A DNA stretch of 64,000 nt from Actinomadura_C alba (lineage in GTDB: Bacteria > Actinomycetota > Actinomycetes > Streptosporangiales > Streptosporangiaceae): the NCBI RefSeq assembly GCF_039530285.1, contig NZ_BAAAOK010000015.1, positions 248,001-312,000 on the forward strand. Direction: 5' to 3'. Below, piece by piece: positions 31,237-43,400 of this stretch (position 1 is its first letter; each line of letters starts with the position of its first letter). Below the pieces are notes generated by a model, which saw nothing but the letters and a program-made list of their open reading frames with translations, was not told where the DNA came from and searched no databases. The position numbers and the translations under genes were made by a program.

Positions 31237-31890
31237 GTGGTGAATGCTGCCCCGACGCCCGCGCAGCCGAGCGCGGCACCGGGTGACGGAAGGCACGGAG
31301 GGCACGACGGAGGGCACAAGGCCGTCCTCGAAGCCTCCGACATACGACGCGCGCTCACCCGCATCGCACACGAGATCCTCGAACGCACCAAGGGCGGCGG
31401 TGACGTCGTCCTGGTCGGTGTCCAGACCCGCGGCGTGACGCTCGCCCGCCGCCTCGCCGAGCGCATCGGGGAGGTCGAGGGCACGTCCGTTCCGTGGGGT
31501 TCTCTCGACGTCACGATGTACCGCGACGACCTCCGGCTGAAGCCCGCGCGCGCGCTCGGCCGTACCGAGCTGCCCGCCGGAGGGATCGACGGCCGCGTCG
31601 TCGTGCTCGTCGACGACGTCCTCTTCTCGGGCCGCACCGTCCGCGCGGCCCTCGACGCGCTGAGCGACCTCGGCCGCCCGCGCGCGGTCCAGCTCGCGAT
31701 CCTGGTCGACCGAGGCCACCGTGAGCTGCCCATCAGAGCCGACTACGTGGGCAAGAACCTGCCCACGTCGATACGCGAGAACGTCAAGGTCATGCTCGCC
31801 GAGGTCGACGGGCATGACGCCGTCCTGCTGGGCCCCGCGGCCGCTTCCGGCCCGCGGCACGGCGGCGGCGTTCGGACGGAGGTCAAATGA
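31237..31890 (+). CDS. pyrR: Bifunctional PyrR, pyrimidine-operon regulator / uracil phosphoribosyltransferase
   Basis: 217 residues from GTG 31237 (GTG 31240 also possible). The first ~25 residues are a His/Gly-rich extension (GDGRHGGHDGGHK). The PRTase domain has VVLVGVQTRGVTLA, YRDDL, the PRPP loop VVVLVDDVLFSGRTVRAALD, AILVDRGHRELPIRADYVGK. UMP-bound PyrR binds the leader hairpin and represses the operon. Coupled to pyrB by ATGA. Confidence 0.95.
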   Translation: MVNAAPTPAQPSAAPGDGRHGGHDGGHKAVLEASDIRRALTRIAHEILERTKGGGDVVLVGVQTRGVTLARRLAERIGEVEGTSVPWGSLDVTMYRDDLRLKPARALGRTELPAGGIDGRVVVLVDDVLFSGRTVRAALDALSDLGRPRAVQLAILVDRGHRELPIRADYVGKNLPTSIRENVKVMLAEVDGHDAVLLGPAAASGPRHGGGVRTEVK

Positions 31891-32870
31891 AGCGCCATCT
31901 CCTGTCCGCCGGGGACCTCGGCAAGGATGACGCCCTGCTCATCCTCGACACCGCCGAGGAGCTCGCCCAGGTAGCCGATCGTTCGATCAAGAAGCTGCCG
32001 ACGCTGCGCGGCCGGACCGTCGTCAACCTCTTCTTCGAGGACTCGACCCGTACCCGCATCTCGTTCGAGGCGGCGGCCAAGCGCCTGTCCGCGGACGTCA
32101 TCAACTTCTCCGCCAAGGGCTCGAGCGTCTCCAAGGGCGAGAGCCTCAAGGACACCGCGCTCACCCTCGAGGCCATGGGCGCCGACGGCGTGGTCGTCAG
32201 GCACAACGCCTCCGGGGCCCCGCACCGGCTCGCGAACTGGGTGCACGGCAGCGTGGTCAACGCGGGCGACGGCACCCATGAGCATCCGACCCAGGCGCTG
32301 CTCGACGCCTTCTCCATGCGGCGGCGCCTCGGCAACCTCGAGGGCCGCAGGGTCAGCATCGTCGGCGACATCCTGCACAGCCGGGTGGCACGGTCCAACG
32401 TGCTCCTGCTGCACACCCTCGGCGCCGAGGTGACCGTGGTCGCCCCGCCGACGCTGATGCCCGTGGCCGTCGACGCCTGGCCGTGCGAGGTGTCGTACGA
32501 CCTCGACGCCGTGATCCCGAAGAGCGACGTCGTGATGATGCTGCGCGTGCAGCGGGAACGCATGAACGCCGCCTACTTCCCGACCGTGCGCGAGTACAGC
32601 CGCCGCTACGGCCTGAACGGCGACCGCATGGGGCGCATGCCGGAGGACTCGATCGTCATGCACCCGGGCCCGATGAACCGCGGCATCGAGATCGCGGCCG
32701 AGGTGGCCGACTCGCAGCGTTCGACGATCGTCGAGCAGGTCGCCAACGGGGTGACCGTGCGCATGGCCGTCCTCTACCTGCTGCTGGGCGGTTCCGAGTC
32801 CGCCCTCGGCGGCGCCGTTCCCGTTCCGGCCACCGCCTCGGCCGCCGTATCCATGGAGAGGGACGCCTGA
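31887..32870 (+). CDS. pyrB: Aspartate carbamoyltransferase catalytic chain
   Basis: 327 residues. Joins carbamoyl phosphate and aspartate, second step of UMP synthesis. Motifs: FFEDSTRTRISFE, SKGESLKDT, VNAGDGTHEHPTQALLDAF, VGDILHSRVARSN, MHPGPMNRGIE. No pyrI regulatory chain is present; control is through PyrR. The last ~25 residues are a non-conserved Ala/Val tail. Overlaps pyrR by 4 nt and pyrC by 1 nt (TGATG). Confidence 0.97.
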   Translation: MKRHLLSAGDLGKDDALLILDTAEELAQVADRSIKKLPTLRGRTVVNLFFEDSTRTRISFEAAAKRLSADVINFSAKGSSVSKGESLKDTALTLEAMGADGVVVRHNASGAPHRLANWVHGSVVNAGDGTHEHPTQALLDAFSMRRRLGNLEGRRVSIVGDILHSRVARSNVLLLHTLGAEVTVVAPPTLMPVAVDAWPCEVSYDLDAVIPKSDVVMMLRVQRERMNAAYFPTVREYSRRYGLNGDRMGRMPEDSIVMHPGPMNRGIEIAAEVADSQRSTIVEQVANGVTVRMAVLYLLLGGSESALGGAVPVPATASAAVSMERDA

Positions 32871-34156
32871 TGACGACGTACCTGCTGAAGGGGGCGCGAA
32901 TCCTCGGTGGCGCGCCCGCGGACCTGCTGATCCGCGACGGCGTCATCGCCGAGGCCGGCCCGGGCGCCGATCCGGCGGGCGCCGAGGTGATCGACGCCGA
33001 CGGCCTCGTCGCGCTGCCCGGCCTGGTCGACCTGCACACCCATTTGCGCGAACCGGGCCGCGAGGACGCCGAGACGGTCGAAAGCGGCACCCTGGCGGCG
33101 GCGCTCGGCGGTTACACCGCCGTGCACGCGATGGCCAACACCGAGCCGGTGGCCGACACCGCCGGCGTCGTCGAGCAGGTGTGGCGCCTCGGCCGCGAGG
33201 CAGGCCACTGCGACGTCCATCCGGTCGGCGCGGTGACCCGTGGCATCGAGGGCGCGCAGCTGGCGGAACTCGGCGCGATGGCCGACTCGGCCGCAAGGGT
33301 GCGGGTCTTCTCCGACGACGGCCACTGCGTGTCGGACGCGGTGCTCATGCGGCGGGCGCTGGAGTACGTCAAGGCGTTCGACGGGGTGATCGCGCAGCAC
33401 GCCCAGGAACCGCGCCTGACCGAGGGCGCCCAGATGAACGAGGGCGTGATGTCGGCGCGGCTCGGCCTGAGCGGCTGGCCGGCCGTAGCCGAGGAGGCGA
33501 TCATCGCGCGCGACTGCCTGCTCGCCGCGCACGTCGGCTCCCGGCTGCACGTGTGCCACGTCTCCACGGCCGGCTCGGTCGAGATCATCCGGTGGGCCAA
33601 GAGCAAGGGCTGGCAGGTCACCGCCGAGGTGACCCCGCACCACCTGCTGCTCACCGACGACCGGGCGGGGACCTACGACCCCATCTTCAAGGTCAATCCG
33701 CCCCTCCGTACGGGTGAGGACGTCACCGCGCTGCGCGAGGCGCTGGCCGACGGCACCATCGACTGCGTCGCCACCGACCACGCACCGCACCCGGTCGAGG
33801 CCAAGGAGACCGAGTGGTCGGCGGCGTCGATGGGCATGATCGGCCTCGAGACGGCGCTGCCGGTGGTACAGGAGGCGATGGTCGAGACGGGACTGCTGGA
33901 CTGGGCCGGCGTCGCCGACCGCATGTCCGTGCGGCCGGCCCGCATCGGCCGAATCAGCGGCCAGGGCGAGGCGCTGACGGTCGGCGCCGCGGCGAACATC
34001 ACCCTGTACGACCCCGGTGTGCGCGCCCGCGTCGATCCGGCCGGCTTCGCGTCCAAGAGCCGCAACAGCCCGTTCGCCGGGCTGGACCTGCCCGGCCGGG
34101 TCGTGGCGACGTTTCTGCGGGGACGGCCGACCGTCCTCGATGGGAAGCCGGCGTGA
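32870..34156 (+). CDS. pyrC: Dihydroorotase
   Basis: 428 residues. Cyclises carbamoyl aspartate to dihydroorotate. Metal motif DLHTHLREPGREDAETV, then QHAQEPRL, CHVSTAGSVEIIRWAKSKG, EVTPHHLLLTDD, CVATDHAPHPVEAKE. Class I amidohydrolase-type. In Streptomyces a small membrane-linked gene often lies before carA; here only 105 nt separate pyrC and carA with no clear gene. Confidence 0.96.
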   Translation: MTTYLLKGARILGGAPADLLIRDGVIAEAGPGADPAGAEVIDADGLVALPGLVDLHTHLREPGREDAETVESGTLAAALGGYTAVHAMANTEPVADTAGVVEQVWRLGREAGHCDVHPVGAVTRGIEGAQLAELGAMADSAARVRVFSDDGHCVSDAVLMRRALEYVKAFDGVIAQHAQEPRLTEGAQMNEGVMSARLGLSGWPAVAEEAIIARDCLLAAHVGSRLHVCHVSTAGSVEIIRWAKSKGWQVTAEVTPHHLLLTDDRAGTYDPIFKVNPPLRTGEDVTALREALADGTIDCVATDHAPHPVEAKETEWSAASMGMIGLETALPVVQEAMVETGLLDWAGVADRMSVRPARIGRISGQGEALTVGAAANITLYDPGVRARVDPAGFASKSRNSPFAGLDLPGRVVATFLRGRPTVLDGKPA

Positions 34157-34261
34157 CCCTGGTCTCCGGCCCCCCGATCCCCCTCGCGTCGCGACCGCGG
34201 ACGCCCGGCGCGCGCCGGTGCTCCGCGGCACCGTGACGGACCACGATCAGAGAGTGAACCG

Positions 34262-35415
34262 ATGTTCGATCCACAGGACAGGCCCGCGCTCCTGGTGCTG
34301 GAAGACGGCCGGATCTTCCATGGCCGCGGCTATGGCGCCGAGGGAGAGACCTTCGGCGAGATGGTGTTCAACACCGGCATGACCGGCTACCAGGAGACGC
34401 TCACCGACCCCTCCTACCGCGGCCAGATCGTCGCGATGACGGCGCCGCACATCGGCAACACCGGCGTCAACGACGAGGACCCGGAGTCCGGCCGGGTGCA
34501 GGTGTCCGGCTACGTCGTCCGCGAGCCCTCGCGCACCGTCTCGAACTGGCGGGCGCGCCGGTCGCTCGAGGACGAGCTCCTCGCGTACGGCGTCGTCGGC
34601 ATCGCCATGCCCGGCACCCGGGCGCTCACGCGGCACCTGCGGGAGCGGGGCGCCATGCGGGGTGCGATCTTCAGTGGCCGCGAGGCGGCCTCGGCCGACC
34701 ACGCGGCGATGGTGGCCCGGGTCCTGGAGAGCCCCTCGATGGAGGGCTCCGACCTGGCCCGCGGGGTCGGCACGGCCGAGCCCTACGTCGTCCGCGCCGA
34801 GGGCCCTGCGCGGTTCAGGGTCGCCGCCGTGGACCTCGGGATCAAGACGATGACCCCGCGCCGTATGGCCGAGCGCGGCTGTGAGGTCCACGTCCTGCCG
34901 GCCGCGAGCACCGCCGAGGACATCCTCGCGCTCGACCCCGGCGGGGTCTTCTTCAGCAACGGGCCCGGCGACCCGGCCACGGCGGGCTACGCCGTCGACG
35001 CGATGCGCGGCGTCCTCGGCTCCGGCGTCCCGGTGTTCGGGATCTGCTTCGGCAACCAGATCCTCGGCCGCGCGCTCGGCCTCGGCACCTACAAACTGCG
35101 GTTCGGGCACCGCGGGGTGAACCAGCCGGTCAGGGATCGCGCCACCGGGCAGGTGCACATCACCAGCCACAACCACGGCTTCGCGGTCGATGCGCCGGTC
35201 GACGCCCCCTTCGACACCCCGTACGGCCCGGCCGAGGTGAGCCACGTGTGCCTCAACGACGGCGTCGTCGAGGGGCTCCGGATGCTGGACCACCCCGCTT
35301 TCAGCGTGCAGTACCACCCCGAGGCGGCACCCGGTCCGCACGACGCCACCGGTCTGTTCGACCGGTTCCTCGCGCTCATGGAGCGGCCCGGCGCGACGAC
35401 GAGCAGGAGAGCCTG

Positions 35416-35416
<1 letters not shown>
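34262..35416 (+). CDS. carA: Carbamoyl phosphate synthase small (glutaminase) subunit
   Basis: 384 residues. Supplies ammonia from Gln to CarB. N-terminal domain: LEDGRIFHGRGYGAEG, GMTGYQETLTDPSY. C-terminal class I glutaminase: GDPATAGY, nucleophile elbow VFGICFGNQILGRALG with Cys, and QYHPEAAPGPHD with His and Glu of the triad. Stop overlaps carB start (TGATG). A promoter in the 105-nt gap from pyrC cannot be excluded. Confidence 0.97.
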
Positions 35417-38739
<3,323 letters not shown>

Positions 38740-38850
38740 CCCGCCGGTGCCGGTGCCGAGATCGGTGCCGGGGCCGGAGTGAGAGAGGCCGCCGCGCGGT
38801 GGTCCTCGCGAAGGGAGAGGCGTGAGCGAGCCGGAAGGGCGCGTGGCACC

Positions 38851-39753
38851 TTGACGGATGTGCCGGTGCAGGCGCCCGGGACCGTGCTGACCGTGCGCAA
38901 GGTCGAGGCCTACCACGCGATGACGCTGGTGGCCCCGGCGGTCGCCGAGCGCTTCCGGCCCGGCCAGTTCGTCGCGCTCGCGGTCGGCGGAGAGCACACC
39001 AGCCGGCTGCGCCGCCGGTGCTTCGCGGTCTACGAGGTGAAGTCCGACTACGGCGGATCGGTCGAGTTCGTGTTCTCCGCCCGCGACGCGGGCACGCGCT
39101 GGCTGGCCGGCCGCAGGGCGCGCGACTCGGTCGACGTGATCGGCCCGCTCGGCCGGCCGTTCCCCCTTCCCCGCGACCCGGTGCGCTGCCTGCTGGTCGC
39201 GGGCGGGCACGGCGGCGCGGCGCTCTTCTCGCTCGCCGACGCGCTGCGGCGGCGCGACTGCCAGGTGCACTTCGTCCTCGGCGGGGCCGACGCCGCCCAC
39301 GTGTTCGGCGCCCGGTCCGCGAAGAGGGTGGGCGACACGGCAACGGTGATCACCGAGGACGGGTCGCGCGGGCTGCGGGGCTCGGTGGGCGACGTCCTGC
39401 CACGGGTGATCGAGGGCACCGGAGCCGAGGTGGTCTACGCGTGCGGGCCGGTCGCGACGCTTCGCTCGGTGACGGCGATCGCCGCGGACTACGGCATCCC
39501 GTCGCAGGTCTCGGTCGAGGAGTTCCTCCAGGAGAACGGCGCCTGCGGCGTCGGCCTGTGCATGACCTGCGTGCTGCCCCTGATCGGCGACGACGGCGTC
39601 ACCCGGATGGTCCGCGCCTGCGCCGACGGCCCGGTGCTTCGCGGTGAGCGCGTGCGCTGGAACGACATCGGCACGATCCCGCTCGACGCCCTGGGCGCGC
39701 CGCGGGCCCTGCATCTGTCGGAGGGCACGGCGGAGGGCGGGGAGGCGTGGTGA
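38851..39753 (+). CDS. pyrK: Dihydroorotate dehydrogenase electron-transfer subunit
   Basis: About 300 residues from TTG 38851, with GGAAGGG upstream; GTG 38857 or earlier GTG 38779 are alternatives, so the start is uncertain. Ferredoxin-reductase-like fold: RFRPGQFVALAV, RLRRRCFAVYEV, IGPLGRPFPLP, LLVAGGHGGAALFSLADAL, VYACGPVATL. C-terminal 2Fe-2S cluster ligands in ENGACGVGLCMTCVLP and the later RACADGP Cys. Passes electrons from PyrD to NAD. Confidence 0.92.
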   Translation: MTDVPVQAPGTVLTVRKVEAYHAMTLVAPAVAERFRPGQFVALAVGGEHTSRLRRRCFAVYEVKSDYGGSVEFVFSARDAGTRWLAGRRARDSVDVIGPLGRPFPLPRDPVRCLLVAGGHGGAALFSLADALRRRDCQVHFVLGGADAAHVFGARSAKRVGDTATVITEDGSRGLRGSVGDVLPRVIEGTGAEVVYACGPVATLRSVTAIAADYGIPSQVSVEEFLQENGACGVGLCMTCVLPLIGDDGVTRMVRACADGPVLRGERVRWNDIGTIPLDALGAPRALHLSEGTAEGGEAW

Positions 39754-40781
39754 ACCTGACCACCCGGCTGGGCGGCGTCGAGCTGCCGAACCCGGTCATG
39801 ACCGCGGCGGGGTGCGGCGGGAGCGGCCGGGAACTGGCGCAGTTCTTCGACCTCGCCAAGCTCGGCGCCTTCGTGACCACGTCCGTCATGATGCGGCCGC
39901 GGGCCGGGCGTCCCATCCCGCGGGTGGCCGAGACGCCGAGCGGCATGCTGACCTCGATGGGCCTGCCCGGCCCGGGCGTGGACACGTTCCTGGCCCGTGA
40001 CCTCCCGTGGCTCGCCGAGCAGGGCGCGCGGACCATCGTCTCGGTGGCCGGCAACAGCGCCGAGGAGTACGCCGCGGTCGCCCGGCGGCTGGGCGACGCG
40101 CCCGGCGTCACCGCGCTCGAGGTCAACGTCGCCTGCCCGAACGCCGAGGACCGCGGCCTGATGTTCGGGTCGCACCCCGGCGCCGCCGCCGAGGTCGTAC
40201 GGGCGGTGCGCGCCCACACCCGCCGCGACGTCCCGGTACTGGCCAAGCTGTCCCCGGACGTCGCCGACATCGTGACGGTCGCGCTGGCCTGCGTCGACGC
40301 CGGCGCCGACGGGCTGTCATTGATCAACACGACGGTCGGCCTGACGATCGACACCGGCACGATGCGGCCCGCCCTCACCGGCGTGTCGGGCGGGCTGTCC
40401 GGTCCCGCGATCAGGCCCATCGCCCTGCGTTGCGTCTACGAGGTGCACGCGGCGTTGCCCGACACCCCGATCGTCGGCGTCGGCGGGGTCGCGACCGGCC
40501 TCGACGCCCTGGAGTTCATCCTCGCGGGCGCCTGCGCGGTGGGCGTCGGGACGACGCTCTTCCACGACCCCTCGGCCGGGCCGCGGATCGCGCGCGAACT
40601 GGAGGACGCGCTCGCCGAGCGGCGGATGGAGCGGCTCTCCGACGCGGTGGGGCTCGCCCACAGGCCGCCCGTGAACGCCCTCGCCGGGCTCGTGCCCCGG
40701 CAGATCCGTCCCGAGCCGCCGGCCACGTCGCACCCGAAATCCGACAAGGCCGAGGACAACGCCAAGGAGCCGAAGCCGTGA
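39750..40781 (+). CDS. pyrD: Dihydroorotate dehydrogenase, class 1B catalytic subunit
   Basis: 343 residues from GTG 39750 (GGGGAGG upstream), overlapping pyrK by 4 nt. FMN barrel oxidising dihydroorotate. Motifs: ELPNPVMTAAGCGG, TSMGLPGPG, VNVACPN with the class-1 catalytic Cys, VLAKLSPDV, LINTTVG, GGLSGPAIRPIALR, VGVGGVATGLDALE, GVGTTLF. The last ~30 residues are a Lys/Pro-rich tail. Partner of PyrK; overlaps pyrF. Confidence 0.96.
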   Translation: MNLTTRLGGVELPNPVMTAAGCGGSGRELAQFFDLAKLGAFVTTSVMMRPRAGRPIPRVAETPSGMLTSMGLPGPGVDTFLARDLPWLAEQGARTIVSVAGNSAEEYAAVARRLGDAPGVTALEVNVACPNAEDRGLMFGSHPGAAAEVVRAVRAHTRRDVPVLAKLSPDVADIVTVALACVDAGADGLSLINTTVGLTIDTGTMRPALTGVSGGLSGPAIRPIALRCVYEVHAALPDTPIVGVGGVATGLDALEFILAGACAVGVGTTLFHDPSAGPRIARELEDALAERRMERLSDAVGLAHRPPVNALAGLVPRQIRPEPPATSHPKSDKAEDNAKEPKP

Positions 40782-41488
40782 CCTCACTCGCACCCATCGC
40801 CGTCGCACTCGACGCGCCCGACCTCGAGACCGCAGCCCGCTGGGCGAGTCTGGTCACCCCGCACGTCAGCACCGTGAAGGTGGGCCTGGAGCTCTACCTC
40901 CGCTACGGGCCGGACGTGGTCGCCAGCGTGCGCGGCGCCAGCAGGGTCGAGGTGTTCCTCGACCTCAAGCTGCACGACATCCCGGCCACAGTCGCCGGCG
41001 CCGCACGGGTGGTGTCCCGGCTCCGGCCCGCCTACCTGACGGTGCACGCCACCGGAGGCGCCGCGATGATCCGCGCGGCCGCGGCCGAGGCGGGGCCGAC
41101 GACCAAGATCGCCGCTGTGACGGTTCTCACGTCGCTGCACGACCGGGACCTCGGTGACATCGGCCTCAACGGCCCGGCCGCCGACGCCGTACGGCGTCTC
41201 GCGGCCATGGCGGTGGCCGCGGGGGCCCAGGCGGTCGTGTGCTCGCCTCAGGAGGCCGCTGCGGTCCGGGCGGAGGTGGGGCCGGAGATCACCCTCATCA
41301 CGCCTGGAGTGCGCCCTGAGGGCTCCGCAGCGCAGGATCAGGCGCGGGTCGCCACGCCCGAGGAGGCGTTGAACGCCGGAGCGGACCTGCTCGTCATCGG
41401 CCGCCCGATCACCGGCTCGCCCGACCCCGGGGCGGCCGCGGCCGGGATCGCCGCCGCGCTGCGCCGGACGGGTGCGGCGACACGCTGA
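40778..41488 (+). CDS. pyrF: Orotidine 5'-phosphate decarboxylase
   Basis: 236 residues from GTG 40778, in a GTGA overlap with pyrD. Final step to UMP. Motifs: VALDAPDLETA, VKVGLELYLRYG, FLDLKLHDIPATV with the catalytic Asp-Lys-Asp set, AVTVLTSL, ITPGVRPEG, LVIGRPITGSPDP. Last gene of the pyr operon. Type I family. Confidence 0.96.
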   Translation: MTSLAPIAVALDAPDLETAARWASLVTPHVSTVKVGLELYLRYGPDVVASVRGASRVEVFLDLKLHDIPATVAGAARVVSRLRPAYLTVHATGGAAMIRAAAAEAGPTTKIAAVTVLTSLHDRDLGDIGLNGPAADAVRRLAAMAVAAGAQAVVCSPQEAAAVRAEVGPEITLITPGVRPEGSAAQDQARVATPEEALNAGADLLVIGRPITGSPDPGAAAAGIAAALRRTGAATR

Positions 41489-41823
41489 CGCGCGCAGGCC
41501 CCAGACGGCCGATCGGACGGCGGATCGGGGCGCCGGAGGCCGCGGGGAGGGCCCGTGCGCAAGGCGCGCCGGGTGCGGCGCCGACGGCCTTTCGAGGGGC
41601 CGCGGAGGCGGATTTTCCGGCCGACGCGAAACACCAGGCTGTCATGGGAATCCGGCGCTGAGGGCGCCAGTTTAGGTACAGTTCGTATTCAGGACATTAC
41701 GAAGAGTAGTATTCGCTATTTTGTGACGGGCTAAACGGGGCTTCACGTTGCCTTACAGGGTCTGAACTCGCTAGTTTCCCAACCCGTCCGACTCCGTCGA
41801 GTGGAAACACGAGGTGACCCGGC
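41489..41823. other. Intergenic region upstream of mihF
   Basis: 335 bp. It must hold the end of the pyr transcript and the mihF promoter. I see AT-richer sequence at 41673-41735, including TACAGT at 41678 and TATTTTGTGACG near 41718, likely promoter elements. Imperfect GC-rich inverted segments occur at 41500-41620. No gene. Confidence 0.4.
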
Positions 41824-42150
41824 GTGGCTCTTCCGCCCCTAACCCCCGAACAGCGCGCCGCAGCCCTTGAGAAGGCTGCCAAGGCCCGCAAGGAGCGGGC
41901 AGAGGTCAAGAACCGGCTCAAGCATGGGGGTACCTCGCTCGCCGAGGTCCTCAAGGACGGGCAGACCGACGATGTCATCGGAAAGATGAAAGTGTCGGCC
42001 CTCCTGGAATCCCTGCCCGGTGTGGGCAAGGTCCGTGCGAAGCAGATCATGGAGCGCCTCGGTATCGCCGAGTCCCGCCGCGTGCGTGGACTCGGTGCCA
42101 ACCAGCGCGCCTCCCTGGAGCGTGAGTACGGCGGCGGTGGCAACCGCTGA
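41824..42150 (+). CDS. mihF: Integration host factor, actinobacterial type (mIHF/sIHF)
   Basis: 108 residues from GTG 41824, with AGGTGA upstream. Nucleoid-associated DNA-binding and bending protein unrelated to E. coli IHF. N-terminal helix (PPLTPEQRAAALEKAAKARK), then the H2TH domain: VSALLESLPGVGKVRAKQIMERLGIA, in which LPGVG is the helix-two-turn-helix contact. Its gene always sits before gmk in actinobacteria, as here, overlapping it. Confidence 0.96.
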   Translation: MALPPLTPEQRAAALEKAAKARKERAEVKNRLKHGGTSLAEVLKDGQTDDVIGKMKVSALLESLPGVGKVRAKQIMERLGIAESRRVRGLGANQRASLEREYGGGGNR

Positions 42151-42835
42151 CGAGCATCCCGCGGGCGGGCGCGACGGTCTGACCGCCGCGGCCGGCTCCG
42201 GCGCACACGCGCCGGCGGACGGCTCCATCCCGCCCCCTTCCGGCGCAGCGGCATCCGCGCTGGAAGGCTCTGTTCCGCACGACCGCTCGGCTCGGCGCCT
42301 CACGGTCCTCTCCGGACCGTCAGGCGTCGGGAAGAGCACGGTCGTCGCCGAGATCCGGCGTGCCCATCCCGAGGTGTGGCTGTCGGTCTCGGTGACGACC
42401 AGGCCTCCCCGGCCGGGGGAGGTCGACGGCGTGCAGTACTTCTTCGTCGACGACGCCGGTTTCGACCGGCTCGTCGCCGAGGGCGCGCTGCTCGAGTGGG
42501 CCGAGTTCGCCGGGAACCGCTACGGAACCCCGCGCGGGCCGGTCGAGGAGCGGCTGGCCGCCGGAGTGCCCACCCTGCTCGAGATCGACCTGCAGGGGGC
42601 CCGCCAGGTCCGCAGGGCCATGCCCGAGTCGCGCCTGGTGTTCCTTGCCCCGCCGTCCTGGGACGAGCTCGTCCGCCGCCTCACCGGGCGCGGCACCGAG
42701 CCGCCCGAGGTGATCGAACGCCGTCTCGAGGCCGCGCGCGTCGAGCTCGCCGCCGAGAAGGAGTTCGACCTAACGCTCGTCAACACCTCCGTGCGCGAAG
42801 TGTGCTCGGAGTTGCTCACGCTGATGGCGGACTGA
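42122..42835 (+). CDS. gmk: Guanylate kinase
   Basis: About 237 residues from GTG 42122; GTG 42137 is another candidate. The first ~55 residues are a non-conserved Ala/Gly/Pro extension before RRLTVLSGPSGVGKSTV, the P-loop. GMP-binding lid: VTTRPPRPGEVDGVQYFF, EWAEFAGNRYGTP, LLEIDLQGARQVR. Converts GMP to GDP. If 42122 is right it overlaps mihF by 29 nt in another frame. Confidence 0.93.
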   Translation: MSTAAVATADEHPAGGRDGLTAAAGSGAHAPADGSIPPPSGAAASALEGSVPHDRSARRLTVLSGPSGVGKSTVVAEIRRAHPEVWLSVSVTTRPPRPGEVDGVQYFFVDDAGFDRLVAEGALLEWAEFAGNRYGTPRGPVEERLAAGVPTLLEIDLQGARQVRRAMPESRLVFLAPPSWDELVRRLTGRGTEPPEVIERRLEAARVELAAEKEFDLTLVNTSVREVCSELLTLMAD

Positions 42836-43104
42836 CCGGCCGCCGGCCCCGCGCCGGTGTCGTCGCCGGCCCCGCCGCCGACGGCGGCTTCGGCTTCGGC
42901 ACCGGGCCTTGACCGGCCCGAGTGAGGTAGGCTATCGACGCCGCCGAAATCAGGCGGACGGCCGCGGTCGCCCGCGGCCTCGAGGGCGTGGAGACCTCGC
43001 CTCCGGCCGGTCTGCGAAGCGTGATCACCCAGCTTTCCGGCGGACCCCCCCGGCCTCGGCCGCGAGGGAGAGGCCGGACTACGGACTAGTGGAAGGCGTA
43101 CGGC

Positions 43105-43359
43105 GTGGCAGCCAGTGCGGAAGGAATCACCAACCCATCGATCGACGAGCTGCTCCAGGTCGTCGACAGCAAGTACAGCCTCGTGAGCATCGCGGCCAAG
43201 CGGGCGCGTCAGATCAACGCCTACTACGCGCAGCTCGGCGAGGGCCTGCTCGAGTACGTCGGCCCCCTCGTCGAGACCCAGGTGCAGGAGAAGCCGCTGT
43301 CCATCGCGCTCCGTGAGACGCGCGAGGGCCTGCTCAACTCCGAGCCCATCGAGGGCTAA
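43105..43359 (+). CDS. rpoZ: RNA polymerase omega subunit
   Basis: 84 residues from GTG 43105. GITNPSIDELLQVVDSKYSL, VSIAAKRARQINAYYAQLGE, then EKPLSIALRETREGLL. Stabilises the beta-prime subunit. A -10 TAGGCT at about 42928 suggests its own promoter with a GC-rich leader; the 269-bp gap after gmk contains no other gene. Confidence 0.96.
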   Translation: MAASAEGITNPSIDELLQVVDSKYSLVSIAAKRARQINAYYAQLGEGLLEYVGPLVETQVQEKPLSIALRETREGLLNSEPIEG

Positions 43360-43400
43360 GCGCGGCGTCCGGGCGCGTACGGATCTCGCGGGATTGGCGC

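Noticed and set aside
34154..34236. Short frame between pyrC and carA as the usual small gene at this place
   Set aside because: Only 27 codons, Arg/Pro-rich, without ribosome site or similarity I recognise.
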